Source: Mucilaginibacter sp. (GTDB taxonomy: Bacteria > Bacteroidota > Bacteroidia > Sphingobacteriales > Sphingobacteriaceae). From it: a stretch of DNA of 47,118 nucleotides. Positions 15,858 to 24,898 of this stretch are shown piece by piece. The stretch lies in contig JAQBOA010000094.1 of NCBI GenBank assembly GCA_028288305.1, positions 1-47,118 of the forward strand. Direction: 5' to 3'. A program made the position numbers and the translations under genes. The stretch's first letter is position 1. Each line of letters begins with the position of its first letter. Under the pieces are notes generated by a model. The model was not told where the DNA came from. It saw only the letters and a program-made list of their open reading frames with translations, and did no database searches.

Positions 15858-17429
15858 ATGAAAAAATTATTTATACTGGCTGTTTGCTTGGGTTTAGCAG
15901 GCATTTCTTTCTTATTTTATTCATTTAAACTGAAAAAAGCGGCTGGTAAAATTTCTGATACAATTCAAATAGAAACCGGTTTGATTTCCGACGTAAAAAG
16001 TAATTCTGGCGACGTGATAGCTTTTAAAGGTATACCTTTTGCAGCCCCGCCGGTTGGAGAGCTGCGCTGGAAAGCTCCGCAACCTGCTAAAGCATGGCAG
16101 GGTATAAAAAAATGTAACGCATTTGGCCCAAGCCCGATGCAGGCAAAGCCGGTACCATTTATGGTTTATACATCGGAGTTTTTAATTCCCGAAACGCCTA
16201 TAAGTGAAGATTGCCTTTATTTAAATGTATGGACCAAAGCAAAAAAATCCGAGAAAAAACCTGTTTTTGTGTGGATATATGGTGGCGGTTTTACCAGCGG
16301 TGGTGCAGCTGTACCAATTTATGATGGGGAAGCCATGGCAAAAAAGGGGATAATATTTGTATCGATAAATTACAGGGTAGGTGTCTTTGGCTTTTTAGCA
16401 CATCCTAAACTCACAAAAGAATCACCGGATCATGCGTCAGGCAATTATGGTTTGCTTGATCAGATTGCGGCTTTAAAATGGATTAAAAGAAATATCGCTG
16501 CTTTTGGGGGCGATCCTGACAATGTGACCATCGCCGGGCAGTCGGCAGGTTCTATGAGCGTTAATTGTTTAGTTGCCTCGCCGCTTGGAAAGGGTCTTTT
16601 TAATAAAGCCATCGCCGAAAGCGGATCGCTACTGATATCAAACCCTTTAATAAAAGCTAATGACTTGCAAAGCGCAGAACAGCAGGGTTTAAAATTAGCG
16701 GAATCGGTTCATGCAACATCGTTAAATGAGCTTAGAAATGTTCCTGCAAGTGAATTAATGAAATTCCAGGGACGATATTCTCCAATTGTTGATGGCTATA
16801 TATTGCCCGAACCGATACCAGACATATATGCTGCCGGTAAGCAAAACAACGTGCCTTTAATTACCGGGTGGAACGAAGATGAGGCCTTTGTTTCCGGCTT
16901 TAAAAAGAAGGATGCTTTTATTCAACAGGCAAAGGAGCAATATGGCGCTGACGCGGATAATTTTTTGAAATATTTCCCTGCCTCTACAGATGAAGAAGCG
17001 GCACGCTCCCAAATTAAATTGAGCCGTGATATGATCTTTGCTTTGTCAGGATACAAATGGGCGGCTGTACAAAGCTCCAAATCGCCGGTCTATGTTTATA
17101 ATTTCGACCGTAAGTTGCCGGCTACAGCTGATTATGTAAAATATGGAGCCTTCCACACAGGTGAGGTCGCTTACGTAATGGATAATTTAAAATTTCTTCA
17201 CCGCCCCTGGGAACCTGCCGACTTTAAACTGGCTGATCTGATGTCAGCTTATTGGGTCAACTTTATTACCAATGGTAATCCTAATGGCAAAGGCCTGCCG
17301 CTATGGCCCCAGTATAAAATTGACAGTCATTCGAATTATAAAGCAATGATATTCGACAAAAGCTCAATGTACAATGAACTTCCCGATAAAGCTGAATTAG
17401 ATTTTTTGTTATCAAAAGCCGGACAATAA
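15858..17429 (+). CDS. Type-B carboxylesterase (alpha/beta hydrolase)
   Basis: The 523-residue product has an N-terminal signal or anchor (MKKLFILAVCLGLAGISFLFYSF). It shows all landmarks of type-B esterases: FKGIPFAAPPVGELRW (about 56-71), EDCLYLNVW (about 117-125), the oxyanion-hole YGGGF (141-145) and the nucleophile S229 in FGGDPDNVTIAGQSAGS. A NEDEAF segment is present later, and the His lies in GAFHTGEVAYVMDN (about residue 430). These enzymes hydrolyse carboxylic esters, and the substrate here is unknown. It is divergent from the hexosaminidase gene, which shares the ~145-bp intergenic region, so the two could be co-regulated. Confidence 0.92.
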   Translation: MKKLFILAVCLGLAGISFLFYSFKLKKAAGKISDTIQIETGLISDVKSNSGDVIAFKGIPFAAPPVGELRWKAPQPAKAWQGIKKCNAFGPSPMQAKPVPFMVYTSEFLIPETPISEDCLYLNVWTKAKKSEKKPVFVWIYGGGFTSGGAAVPIYDGEAMAKKGIIFVSINYRVGVFGFLAHPKLTKESPDHASGNYGLLDQIAALKWIKRNIAAFGGDPDNVTIAGQSAGSMSVNCLVASPLGKGLFNKAIAESGSLLISNPLIKANDLQSAEQQGLKLAESVHATSLNELRNVPASELMKFQGRYSPIVDGYILPEPIPDIYAAGKQNNVPLITGWNEDEAFVSGFKKKDAFIQQAKEQYGADADNFLKYFPASTDEEAARSQIKLSRDMIFALSGYKWAAVQSSKSPVYVYNFDRKLPATADYVKYGAFHTGEVAYVMDNLKFLHRPWEPADFKLADLMSAYWVNFITNGNPNGKGLPLWPQYKIDSHSNYKAMIFDKSSMYNELPDKAELDFLLSKAGQ

Positions 17430-17497
17430 CATTGTCGACAAGGCATGAACAAAATTTACAATTTGAATTATGCAGTCCTTTCAATTGTTCAGGCAAT

Positions 17498-17690
17498 CTC
17501 TTTACACAGGGTAAACGCATTAAAATTATTCGTGAAATTTCAACTATCAGCGCTTTAATTTAGTCCATTAAAGGAGGCTCCGCCGGAGCCCTGAAAAATT
17601 TATTTGATATAATCAATCTACCGAGGCTCCGTAGGTGCCTCCTAATTGAACTTTAAACAATTTTGATGCGTTTGCCCTGACTCTTTACAC
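17498..17690. mobile_element. MITE-like element with terminal inverted repeats and flanking direct repeat
   Basis: CAGGGTAAACGCATTAAA at 17507 and the reverse complement of TTTGATGCGTTTGCCCTG ending at 17679 match at 19 of 21 positions over the full arms. CTCTTTACAC lies immediately outside on the left (17498-17507, sharing its last base with the arm) and again on the right (17681-17690), which looks like a 9- to 10-bp target duplication. Inside is a second inverted pair rich in AGGAGGC...GCCTCCT (about 17571-17643). It has no open frame. Duplication length and ends recall IS4-type insertion sequences, so a non-autonomous derivative is a reasonable guess. Confidence 0.65.
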
Positions 17691-17721
17691 TCCGGTGAAG
17701 TAATTATTAGCTAAAAATCCG

Positions 17722-17729
17722 TATTTTTG
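17722..17729 (+). promoter_or_regulatory. Possible -7 element of prfA
   Basis: TATTTTTG matches TAnnTTTG, about 57 bp before the prfA ATG. No TTG lies at the expected upstream distance, so the promoter is only half supported. Confidence 0.4.
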
Positions 17730-17785
17730 TGCGTTTTTTGCATACATAGCAACCAGCTATTGCTTTGCAATAGATTCATTAAATT

Positions 17786-18859
17786 ATGTTAGAAAAGTTA
17801 GAAGCGATTTTCCAACGCTGGAAAAATGTAGAAACCGAGTTGAGCAGCCCTGATGCCATGGCTGATATGAAACGTTTTGCCCAGCTCAATAAAGAATATA
17901 AAGACCTTGCCAAAGTTGTGAATGAGTATAACATCTATCGCAACATTATGAGCAATATAGAAAGTAACAAAGAAATTTTAGCTACTGAAAAAGATGAAGA
18001 GTTTCGCGAAATGGCTAAAGCTGAACTGGATGAGTTGTTAACCAAACAGGATGAAATGGAAGAAGCAATCCGGTTAATGCTTATACCTAAAGATCCGGAA
18101 GATTCCAAAAATGCTATTATTGAAATACGCGGAGGCACCGGAGGCGATGAAGCAGCTCTTTTTGCCGGCGACCTTTACCGTATGTATATGCGTTACTGTG
18201 AAAAACGGGGCTGGAAAACCGAACTGGTTGATTATACCGAAGGAACATCAGGCGGATACAAAGAAATTGTATTTAACGTTAATGCAGAAGATGCTTACGG
18301 TAATTTAAAATATGAATCGGGCGTGCACCGCGTACAACGTGTGCCTGATACAGAAACCCAGGGCCGTGTACACACTTCGGCAGCAACAGTTGTGGTACTG
18401 CCTGAGGTTGATGAGTTTGATATTGATCTGCAGGTTAGCGATATACGCAAAGATTTATTTTGTGCTTCCGGGCCAGGCGGACAGTCGGTAAATACAACTT
18501 ATTCGGCTGTGAGGTTAACACATATTCCAACCGGTATTGTTGCACAATGCCAGGATCAAAAATCGCAATTAAAAAATTACGATAAGGCTTTGCAGGTATT
18601 GCGGTCCAGAGTTTATGAAATGGAGTTGCAAAAGCACCTGGAAGTAACATCCAAAAAACGAAAAACAATGGTCTCCACCGGCGACCGTTCTGCTAAAGTA
18701 CGTACATATAATTACCCGCAGGGCCGTTTAACCGAACATCGTATCGGATTAACCATTTACAACCTTGCCGGTGTGATGAATGGCGATCTGCAAGAAATTA
18801 TGGAAGCTTTGCAGTTCGCTGAAAATGCTGAAAAACTAAAAGAAGGCACTGTGGCCTGA
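17786..18859 (+). CDS. prfA: Peptide chain release factor 1
   Basis: The 357-residue protein is a full-length class I release factor. The peptidyl-hydrolysis GGQ motif is at residues 231-233 (ASGPGGQSVN). The codon-recognition loop reads RVPDTETQGRVHTS, with PDT at 187-189 in the position of the PAT/PVT tripeptide of RF1 (not the SPF of RF2), so it should read UAA and UAG. The GTGGDEAALFAGDL segment (about 117-129) and the Lys-rich SKKRKTM segment are conserved. Its cytoplasmic role is translation termination. It is convergent with the next gene, with only 13 bp between the stops. Confidence 0.97.
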   Translation: MLEKLEAIFQRWKNVETELSSPDAMADMKRFAQLNKEYKDLAKVVNEYNIYRNIMSNIESNKEILATEKDEEFREMAKAELDELLTKQDEMEEAIRLMLIPKDPEDSKNAIIEIRGGTGGDEAALFAGDLYRMYMRYCEKRGWKTELVDYTEGTSGGYKEIVFNVNAEDAYGNLKYESGVHRVQRVPDTETQGRVHTSAATVVVLPEVDEFDIDLQVSDIRKDLFCASGPGGQSVNTTYSAVRLTHIPTGIVAQCQDQKSQLKNYDKALQVLRSRVYEMELQKHLEVTSKKRKTMVSTGDRSAKVRTYNYPQGRLTEHRIGLTIYNLAGVMNGDLQEIMEALQFAENAEKLKEGTVA

Positions 18860-18872
18860 TAATTTATTTTAA

Positions 18873-19985
18873 CTAATAAACCCGGAATAACAACCCCACT
18901 CCTAAATAATCGGCGGTATGGTTGTTTATGTACGTTTTGGCTTGAACGGCCATCCATGACGATAAATAATATTTTACTGCGGGCGTCCAATAGGTTTTAA
19001 CAGGGACGTAGCTATGGTAATATAAATAATAGCCATAGCTGGCAAAAACAGCTAACCGGCCTAATCTTGTTTCTGCTCCCAGGCTTGCGCCTAAACGCCA
19101 ATGGTCATATGAAGTAGCGTTTCCTTCATGAGTAATATCATAATTTGCCGGATCGAAGACTGTAAAGAAGTAACCGGCATCAAAACCTCCTTTCAGGCTA
19201 AAAACTGGGTTAAGACGATAGCTATAACCAGCGTACACGCCCGACCTGTAGAGTGGTTGCTTACTTGCAAAAACGCTTCGCTCACCAAAATCAACACCAA
19301 ACTCCAACGAATTTGTATAATTATATTGAAATGGTTCTCGTGGAGTGGATGGCCCGGTTTTATTAATATTTTGCACTATCCCAAATGAAATATTTAGCGA
19401 GTTAATTCCATTATTTGGCAGCCTTTCACCGCCGTTGGAATAATGGAACAGATCTGCCCCCACCTGGATCCCAGTTGAAGAAGTGATTGACGAAAATATC
19501 TTAATTCCTGCCTGTTCAGCAATATTTATTTTACTCCCGATAAGCGGATTTTTATTTGTAAAATAACTTTCGGTTGAATAGGTAACTCCAACGCCCGGAG
19601 TGAATAACAATTTAACGGGGCCCGCCTTAAACAATTGCATCTCCAACCTTCCTATAACACTATAAGCATCCCCTAATGAACCTTTACTTGCAGGATCATT
19701 ATTGATGATTAAAGATTGAAGATTACGATAAGAAGCAACGATATCAATTGAATTAAGTCCCAGCAACTTTACGTAATCCAATTTATTATTGTTCATGTTA
19801 AAACGATAGGCCAGTTCGCCGCCCCATATTTTGCCTTGAATGCTGTATTTATTAGGAGTAAATATTTTTATTCCTTCAATGGGTGTTATTTCTATTTGGT
19901 CGTTATTTGTTTGAGCGTGTGCATTTATTGAAAATGTAACTAATAATGCCAATATATTAATTAGCAGTTTCAATTTTTTACTCAT
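18873..19985 (-). CDS. Outer-membrane acyloxyacyl hydrolase, PagL-like (lipid A 3-O-deacylase)
   Basis: The 370-residue product has a signal peptide (LKLLINILALLVTFSINAHA). About 350 residues of alternating strands typical of an outer-membrane barrel follow. The HYSNGGERLPNNGINSLNISFG segment (about residues 180-201) matches the PagL active-site pattern of His and Ser with nearby Asn-Gly and Pro-Asn-Gly. PagL removes the 3-O acyl chain of lipid A. At 370 residues it is about twice the length of proteobacterial PagL but normal for the Bacteroidota group, whose C-terminal half forms extra barrel strands ending in LLFRVY. Actual activity on this organism's lipid A is inferred. Confidence 0.82.
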   Translation of the reverse strand: MSKKLKLLINILALLVTFSINAHAQTNNDQIEITPIEGIKIFTPNKYSIQGKIWGGELAYRFNMNNNKLDYVKLLGLNSIDIVASYRNLQSLIINNDPASKGSLGDAYSVIGRLEMQLFKAGPVKLLFTPGVGVTYSTESYFTNKNPLIGSKINIAEQAGIKIFSSITSSTGIQVGADLFHYSNGGERLPNNGINSLNISFGIVQNINKTGPSTPREPFQYNYTNSLEFGVDFGERSVFASKQPLYRSGVYAGYSYRLNPVFSLKGGFDAGYFFTVFDPANYDITHEGNATSYDHWRLGASLGAETRLGRLAVFASYGYYLYYHSYVPVKTYWTPAVKYYLSSWMAVQAKTYINNHTADYLGVGLLFRVY

Positions 19986-20248
19986 GTTATAGCAAAATAT
20001 GGGATTTTGGATTTATAATCGTTCTAAAAGTAACTAACCAATTTGAAATTCCGTATTAAAATTCATTATTCAACATGAATTTAACAATTAAAAGCACTTT
20101 CAAATTCCTTTTTCATCTTATTTTCATAATAACCCGATACTTTTATAATATGAACATTAGCGTTAATCCGTATTTCTTTGTAAATAAAGGTTTTAAAGCG
20201 AAGGTTTATTTAAAGCATCTATTAATTAAGCATTAAATTAATCAGTTT

Positions 20249-21196
20249 ATGTTAGCTATAAAGACCCTACCTAATAAATCAATTATTTTCAGACGTGTTG
20301 TGCGTCTTATGGGAGATCAGTTTGAAATTAGTGTTGTTGGCAATAATCCGGATTGGGCTGATGAACGCATTGATGATGCAATAGCAGAGATAAACCGCGT
20401 AGAAAAACTACTTAGTGCATTTAGCGACGACAGCACTATTAATGAGATAAACCGTAATGCAGGCATAAAACCTGTAAAAACCGATCCTGAAATTTTTAGA
20501 TTAATTGACCGGTCTGTACAAATATCTGAACTTACCCATGGAGCATTTGATATTACTTATTTTGCTGCTGATAAGGAAGGCGCGTTTAACTTTGATGGCA
20601 ACAATAACCTAACAAATGTGAAAACTTCCATAAATTATGTTAATTACCATAATGTAATATTGGATTCAAAAACACAGACTGTTTTTTTAAAAGAAAGAGG
20701 TATGCGCATAGGTTTCGGAGCCAATATAAAAGGATATGCTGCCGATAGAGCTAAATATATATTACAAATGAATGATGTAAGCAGCGGAGTAATTAATGCC
20801 GGCGGCGATCTGCTTACCTGGGGCGCGCAGCCAGATCATGAACCATGGACTATTGCTACTGCCGATCCAGGCCAAAAATCAATGCCATTTGCAAATATTA
20901 ATATTAGCAATATGGCTGTAGCAACATCGATAGGCGCTGAAAAACATACAGCTATTCTTAATAAAAAATATTTGAATATCATTAATCCTAAAAAAGGGTT
21001 TCCTGTTAGTGGAATTAAAAGTGTAAGCATTATTAGCACCAGCGCTGAGCTGGCTGATGCTATGGCTACCCCTGTAATGTCAATAGGTATAAATGCTGGT
21101 TTGTATTTAATAAACCAATTAAATCAAATTGCTTGTGTTATTATAGATGATCATAATCGTATCTATACTTCAAAAGATATTAATATTACAAATTGA
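20249..21196 (+). CDS. apbE: FAD:protein FMN transferase (ApbE-like)
   Basis: The 315-residue product carries ApbE landmarks: EINRVEKLLSAFSDDSTINEIN (about 47-68), THGAFDITY (about 96-104), GFGANIKGYAADRA (about 155-168), the VINAGGDLLTWG core and the closing ADAMATPVMSIG. ApbE attaches FMN to a Thr or Ser of target proteins such as RnfG/NqrC or other flavin-dependent membrane oxidoreductases, usually in the periplasm. No signal peptide or lipobox is visible here (MLAIKTLPNKSIIFRRVV), so it may act in the cytoplasm, or the true start may differ. No flavinylated partner lies nearby. The downstream cluster begins 253 bp later, so shared regulation is possible but unproven. Confidence 0.92.
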   Translation: MLAIKTLPNKSIIFRRVVRLMGDQFEISVVGNNPDWADERIDDAIAEINRVEKLLSAFSDDSTINEINRNAGIKPVKTDPEIFRLIDRSVQISELTHGAFDITYFAADKEGAFNFDGNNNLTNVKTSINYVNYHNVILDSKTQTVFLKERGMRIGFGANIKGYAADRAKYILQMNDVSSGVINAGGDLLTWGAQPDHEPWTIATADPGQKSMPFANINISNMAVATSIGAEKHTAILNKKYLNIINPKKGFPVSGIKSVSIISTSAELADAMATPVMSIGINAGLYLINQLNQIACVIIDDHNRIYTSKDINITN

Positions 21197-21449
21197 TATA
21201 ATTTAATTTCATTATTCATATCTTACGAATGGATTATAGCTAAATTTGTCAATTTAAATAAACCTTTTTACACGGACCATTTATTATATTGAATAATAAA
21301 CCCTGGTTTTATATTTCAGTTAATTCAGTATCTTATACATATTACTTCGATTATTGAGTATAATGCCACGCAAGTTGTTGTTCGTAAAATAAACAGGTAA
21401 AGTTTAATCCAAATCTTATTGAAAATTTTTTAATATTTCCTCCTCTTAA

Positions 21450-21800
21450 ATGATAAAGTGGTTTGCTTATATTGTAGTGTTATTGATATTTGCACCATGT
21501 TTATCATCTGCTAAAATAGTAAATACCCATTTTAATGTTGTTTTTGATAACTTGGCTGTAAGTTTGCATTTTAAAGAACTTTTAAGCGATACTACAATTA
21601 CAAAAAATAGTAAAAAACAAGATCAGGAAGATAAAAATAAAATTAAGGAAGTGGCCAAAGCTAAAAAACAGCCAAAGCCGGAAAAAATTGAATCTGTAAA
21701 TAATCCGGCCACCCCAAAAACTAAGCAAAGGCCAAAAAGACAGCGTCGGCCTGAAGGTTTGGAAAGACCACCTGAAATACCCAGAAGAAATGGCAATTAA
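21450..21800 (+). CDS. Small exported basic Lys/Pro/Arg-rich protein
   Basis: The 116-residue product has a signal-peptide start (MIKWFAYIVVLLIFAPCLSSA). A short ordered-looking part (NTHFNVVFDNLAVSLHFKELL) precedes a long, highly charged tail of Lys, Glu, Pro and Arg (about 50-116, e.g. KQDQEDKNKIKEVAKAKK, RPKRQRRPEGLERPPE). It is the first gene of a same-strand cluster with the barrel, response regulator and kinase genes, only 28 bp before the next start. The tail is probably disordered and could bind anionic surface polymers, but no function is recognised. Confidence 0.65.
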   Translation: MIKWFAYIVVLLIFAPCLSSAKIVNTHFNVVFDNLAVSLHFKELLSDTTITKNSKKQDQEDKNKIKEVAKAKKQPKPEKIESVNNPATPKTKQRPKRQRRPEGLERPPEIPRRNGN

Positions 21801-21828
21801 CAAGTTAAACTAACTATTGGTAACATTA

Positions 21829-22716
21829 ATGAAATATTTTTATGTGTTGCTTTCTTTTATAATTTCTAATGCTGTAAATGCTGCTACAGTAAATTACCCG
21901 CATTTTCCATCCCGGGCAATTCGTGTTATTTCAGATTCTGATACAGTGTTTAGAAAAAGATCTATATCAATTGGGGTCAACTACGGCAGCGATATACAGT
22001 TTTTTGGGCGTACCGGGCCGGTTAAATATCCTTATATGAGTGCCGATGCGATATATAATTTTAAGAATGGCATTTTTGTCTACGCTTCGGGAGTACAGGT
22101 GTTTGGATATAATCCGCTTGTTGATGAAACTGACCTGGGAACAGGTTATTTGTACAGGTACTCAAAAACACTCTCTGGATCCATAAGCTATACCCGGTTT
22201 ATATTCAATAGAAATGCACCGGCGGTTATAACATCTGCATCATCAAACGACATAAATTTAAAAAATTCATTCGACTGGAAATTTGCAAAATCAAGCCTTG
22301 TATTCGACTACCTGTTCGGAGATGCTAATGATTATTTTATAACGATAAACACATCTAAATACATTGAAACCAACTGGAGCATTTTTGATGACAAAGATTA
22401 TTTGTCATTTAACCCAACCATCAGCGCTATTTTTGGCACACAGAACTTTGTAGGAAAGTATTCCTCTCAACACTTGGAGGAACCTGATTATAATTCATAT
22501 ATACCGGGATTAGATATTCCCCCTACTTTTGTAAAATATAACAATGGCAGATTTAATGCACTTAACTATAGTTTTAAATTGCCAATTGCTTATAACAGGC
22601 CGCATTATACTTTCGAAGCGTCGTGGAAATATTCAATACCTGTTAATGTGGAAGGTGCGTTAAAAAACCATCACGAAGTTTTTTTAAATCTGACATTTTA
22701 CTATTTATTTTTTTAA
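21829..22716 (+). CDS. Outer-membrane beta-barrel-like protein of unknown function
   Basis: Read from the ATG at 21829 (MKYFYVLLSFIISNAVNAAT), the product has 295 residues and a clear signal peptide. The rest is a series of alternating hydrophobic and polar stretches rich in Tyr, Phe and Asn (SISIGVNYGSDIQFFG, GTGYLYRYSKTLSGSISYTRF, FEASWKYSIPVNVEG). It ends FLNLTFYYLFF, an aromatic C-terminal strand as expected for a barrel assembled by BamA. It lies between the small basic protein and the two-component genes, 7 bp before the regulator, which suggests the system regulates or senses through it. No specific family is recognised. Confidence 0.75.
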   Translation: MKYFYVLLSFIISNAVNAATVNYPHFPSRAIRVISDSDTVFRKRSISIGVNYGSDIQFFGRTGPVKYPYMSADAIYNFKNGIFVYASGVQVFGYNPLVDETDLGTGYLYRYSKTLSGSISYTRFIFNRNAPAVITSASSNDINLKNSFDWKFAKSSLVFDYLFGDANDYFITINTSKYIETNWSIFDDKDYLSFNPTISAIFGTQNFVGKYSSQHLEEPDYNSYIPGLDIPPTFVKYNNGRFNALNYSFKLPIAYNRPHYTFEASWKYSIPVNVEGALKNHHEVFLNLTFYYLFF

Positions 22717-22723
22717 ATTAAGT

Positions 22724-23407
22724 ATGAATGTTTTAATAATAGAAGATGAGAAGGCGCTTGCAGACGAATTAGAAATATTTCTTAGCAACTATAATTATAT
22801 CTGTGAGGTATGTTTTAATGGCAAATCAGCTTCGGAAAAAATTGCCGTAAACCTTTACGATTTCATTTTAATAGATCTGGGCTTACCTGATTACGAAGGC
22901 CTTGACTTACTTAAAGAAGCAAAAAAGTATAATCCCGAGGCGGTTTGTATAATATTAACGGCCCGGGCCGAAATTTATGACCGGGTTAAAGGATTAGACC
23001 TGGGAGCTGATGACTATTTGCCGAAACCTTTTTCGCTATTGGAACTGCAAAGCAGAATGCAGGCTATAACACGAAGAAAATTCGGATTGAAACAAAATAT
23101 TATTAACCTGGAAGGATTTCTGATAAACTTAACAGATCGTACAATTTCTTATTCTAATTCTGAAATTAGTAATATAACAAAAAAGGAATTTGATCTGATA
23201 GCCTATCTTATCTTACATAAAAACCGTACGTTAACCCGTTCGCAATTAAGCGAACATATTTGGGGAAGTATTATTAACGATGATTACGATTCCAATTACA
23301 TTGATGCCCATATTAAAAATATCCGGAAAAAATTGAATGCCTATGCATCCCCCGATTGGCTGGAAACTGTACGTGGCTTAGGTTATAAAATAAAGATCAA
23401 CGCTTAA
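22724..23407 (+). CDS. OmpR-family response regulator
   Basis: The 227-residue protein has an N-terminal receiver (1-115) with acidic residues E7 and D8, the phospho-acceptor D51 (ILIDLGLPD), T79 and K101 (LPKPFS). A C-terminal winged helix (about 130-225) follows, with KKEFDLIAYLILHKNRTLTR and YIDAHIKNIRKKL and the usual RGLGYKI ending. It is a DNA-binding activator or repressor controlled by the kinase encoded 5 bp downstream. Targets probably include its own cluster (inference). Confidence 0.96.
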   Translation: MNVLIIEDEKALADELEIFLSNYNYICEVCFNGKSASEKIAVNLYDFILIDLGLPDYEGLDLLKEAKKYNPEAVCIILTARAEIYDRVKGLDLGADDYLPKPFSLLELQSRMQAITRRKFGLKQNIINLEGFLINLTDRTISYSNSEISNITKKEFDLIAYLILHKNRTLTRSQLSEHIWGSIINDDYDSNYIDAHIKNIRKKLNAYASPDWLETVRGLGYKIKINA

Positions 23408-23412
23408 CGCAT

Positions 23413-24732
23413 TTGAAACTTAAAACTAAACTTACGCTGTTTAATACCATTTCGAAATTGGTAATTATAACTTTGTTTGTCTTGTTGCTGCCCGTCCTTA
23501 TCAGAAATATTAATCAAAGCTTTACTGATAATAAACTTCGTAAACAGAAGAACAAGCTGCTTAAAATAATAAAGGCATCAAGTATAAAAAATTATTTATA
23601 CGCCACTTATTCTCCCCTTAAAGAGGAATATTATAGCCTTGATGAAGATTCATTAGATGAACACCTGGACACGATAAAAAATGAACAACGGAAAATAGAA
23701 GGCGATACAATAGAATACAGGATACTTAGCTATAACTTTGCTGTCAATAAAAAAAACTATTTGCTTGAAATTGGCAAAAGTGCAGATACTATTGGAGAGA
23801 CAACCACACCACTTCAAAATATAGCTTTGCAGGTGCTGTTGGGCATGGTACTTTTAACCATTATGGCCGACCAGGTATATAGTAATTATATATTAAGGCC
23901 ATTAGGTTTAATCATCAAAACAAAGTTAGTAGGTCATAAATTTCCCAACTTTGGTTCTTACCATAAAGTAAAAACTACCACATCAGATTTTGAATACCTG
24001 GATATTAGTATTCATCAAATGATTGAAACCATTGAAAATACCTTTCAAAAAGAGCGGGAATTTATTTCAAATGCATCGCACGAGTTAATGACACCTATAT
24101 CTATTCTCCAATCAAAAATTGAAAACATGTTTGAGAGAGAGGATATTGTTGATGATGTAAAGGCCCGCTTGCTCGAGATGCAAAAAATTTTAAACCGTTT
24201 AAAAAGCATAACTAAAACGCTGCTGCTTATATCGCAAATTGAAAATGAACAGTTTTTAAAAGAAGATAAAATTACACTCGCAGAACTTTTACGGGAGGTT
24301 TATGATGAAATTTCTATACGATTTCAGCAAAAAAATATAAGTTATGAAGCAGTATTACCTGATGATTGGCTTTTAATAAAAGTGAATAAATTTCTGTTGT
24401 TCAACCTGTTTTTCAATCTGATTAATAACGCTATAAAATATAATCACGAAAACGGTGCAATAAAGGTTATTGCAAGTCACGAAAACAATGTTTTCATGGT
24501 CAGTATAATTGATACCGGAGTTGGCATTGGTGCCGAAGAGCTTCCTTACATTTTCAACAGGTTTAAAAAATTCCGTCAATCACTTCAGCAGGATAGTTTT
24601 GGCCTAGGCTTACCAATTGTAAAGTCAATTGCTGGGTTCCACCAGATAAAAATTGAGGTAATATCTGAAAAGGGCCGGGGAAGTACATTTAAACTCATTT
24701 TTCCGTCAGAATTAATTGAATTTTCAAGTTAA
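23413..24732 (+). CDS. Sensor histidine kinase
   Basis: This protein starts at TTG 23413 (MKLKTKLTLFNTISK), five bases after the regulator stop. No in-frame ATG gives as good an N-terminus. It has two membrane segments (about 14-32 and 136-156) that flank a ~100-residue extracytoplasmic domain with no recognised fold. The DHp helix carries H223 in FISNASHELMTPIS. The catalytic ATPase domain has the N box (NLINNAIKYN), G1 (DTGVGIG), an F box region and G2 (GLGLPIVKS). It is a classical transmembrane kinase partner of the OmpR-type regulator. Confidence 0.95.
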   Translation: MKLKTKLTLFNTISKLVIITLFVLLLPVLIRNINQSFTDNKLRKQKNKLLKIIKASSIKNYLYATYSPLKEEYYSLDEDSLDEHLDTIKNEQRKIEGDTIEYRILSYNFAVNKKNYLLEIGKSADTIGETTTPLQNIALQVLLGMVLLTIMADQVYSNYILRPLGLIIKTKLVGHKFPNFGSYHKVKTTTSDFEYLDISIHQMIETIENTFQKEREFISNASHELMTPISILQSKIENMFEREDIVDDVKARLLEMQKILNRLKSITKTLLLISQIENEQFLKEDKITLAELLREVYDEISIRFQQKNISYEAVLPDDWLLIKVNKFLLFNLFFNLINNAIKYNHENGAIKVIASHENNVFMVSIIDTGVGIGAEELPYIFNRFKKFRQSLQQDSFGLGLPIVKSIAGFHQIKIEVISEKGRGSTFKLIFPSELIEFSS

Positions 24733-24898
24733 ATATGTATTCTAGCTATATTTAGCGCACAATATGAAGCAAAATAAAAATTCAAAAATTATTAATTAAA
24801 TTTAAAAAACAGATTAAACCTTTGCTCAGATAAAAGGTCTAAGGAGTAATTAATTTTCAGATACAGTACTTATTACAAAAAAGTTAATAAATAACAAT

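Noticed and set aside
21582..21803. Minus-strand frame opposite the Lys/Pro-rich protein
   Set aside because: Composition (Phe, Leu, Trp) is the antisense of Lys/Glu/Pro codons; no start or partner.
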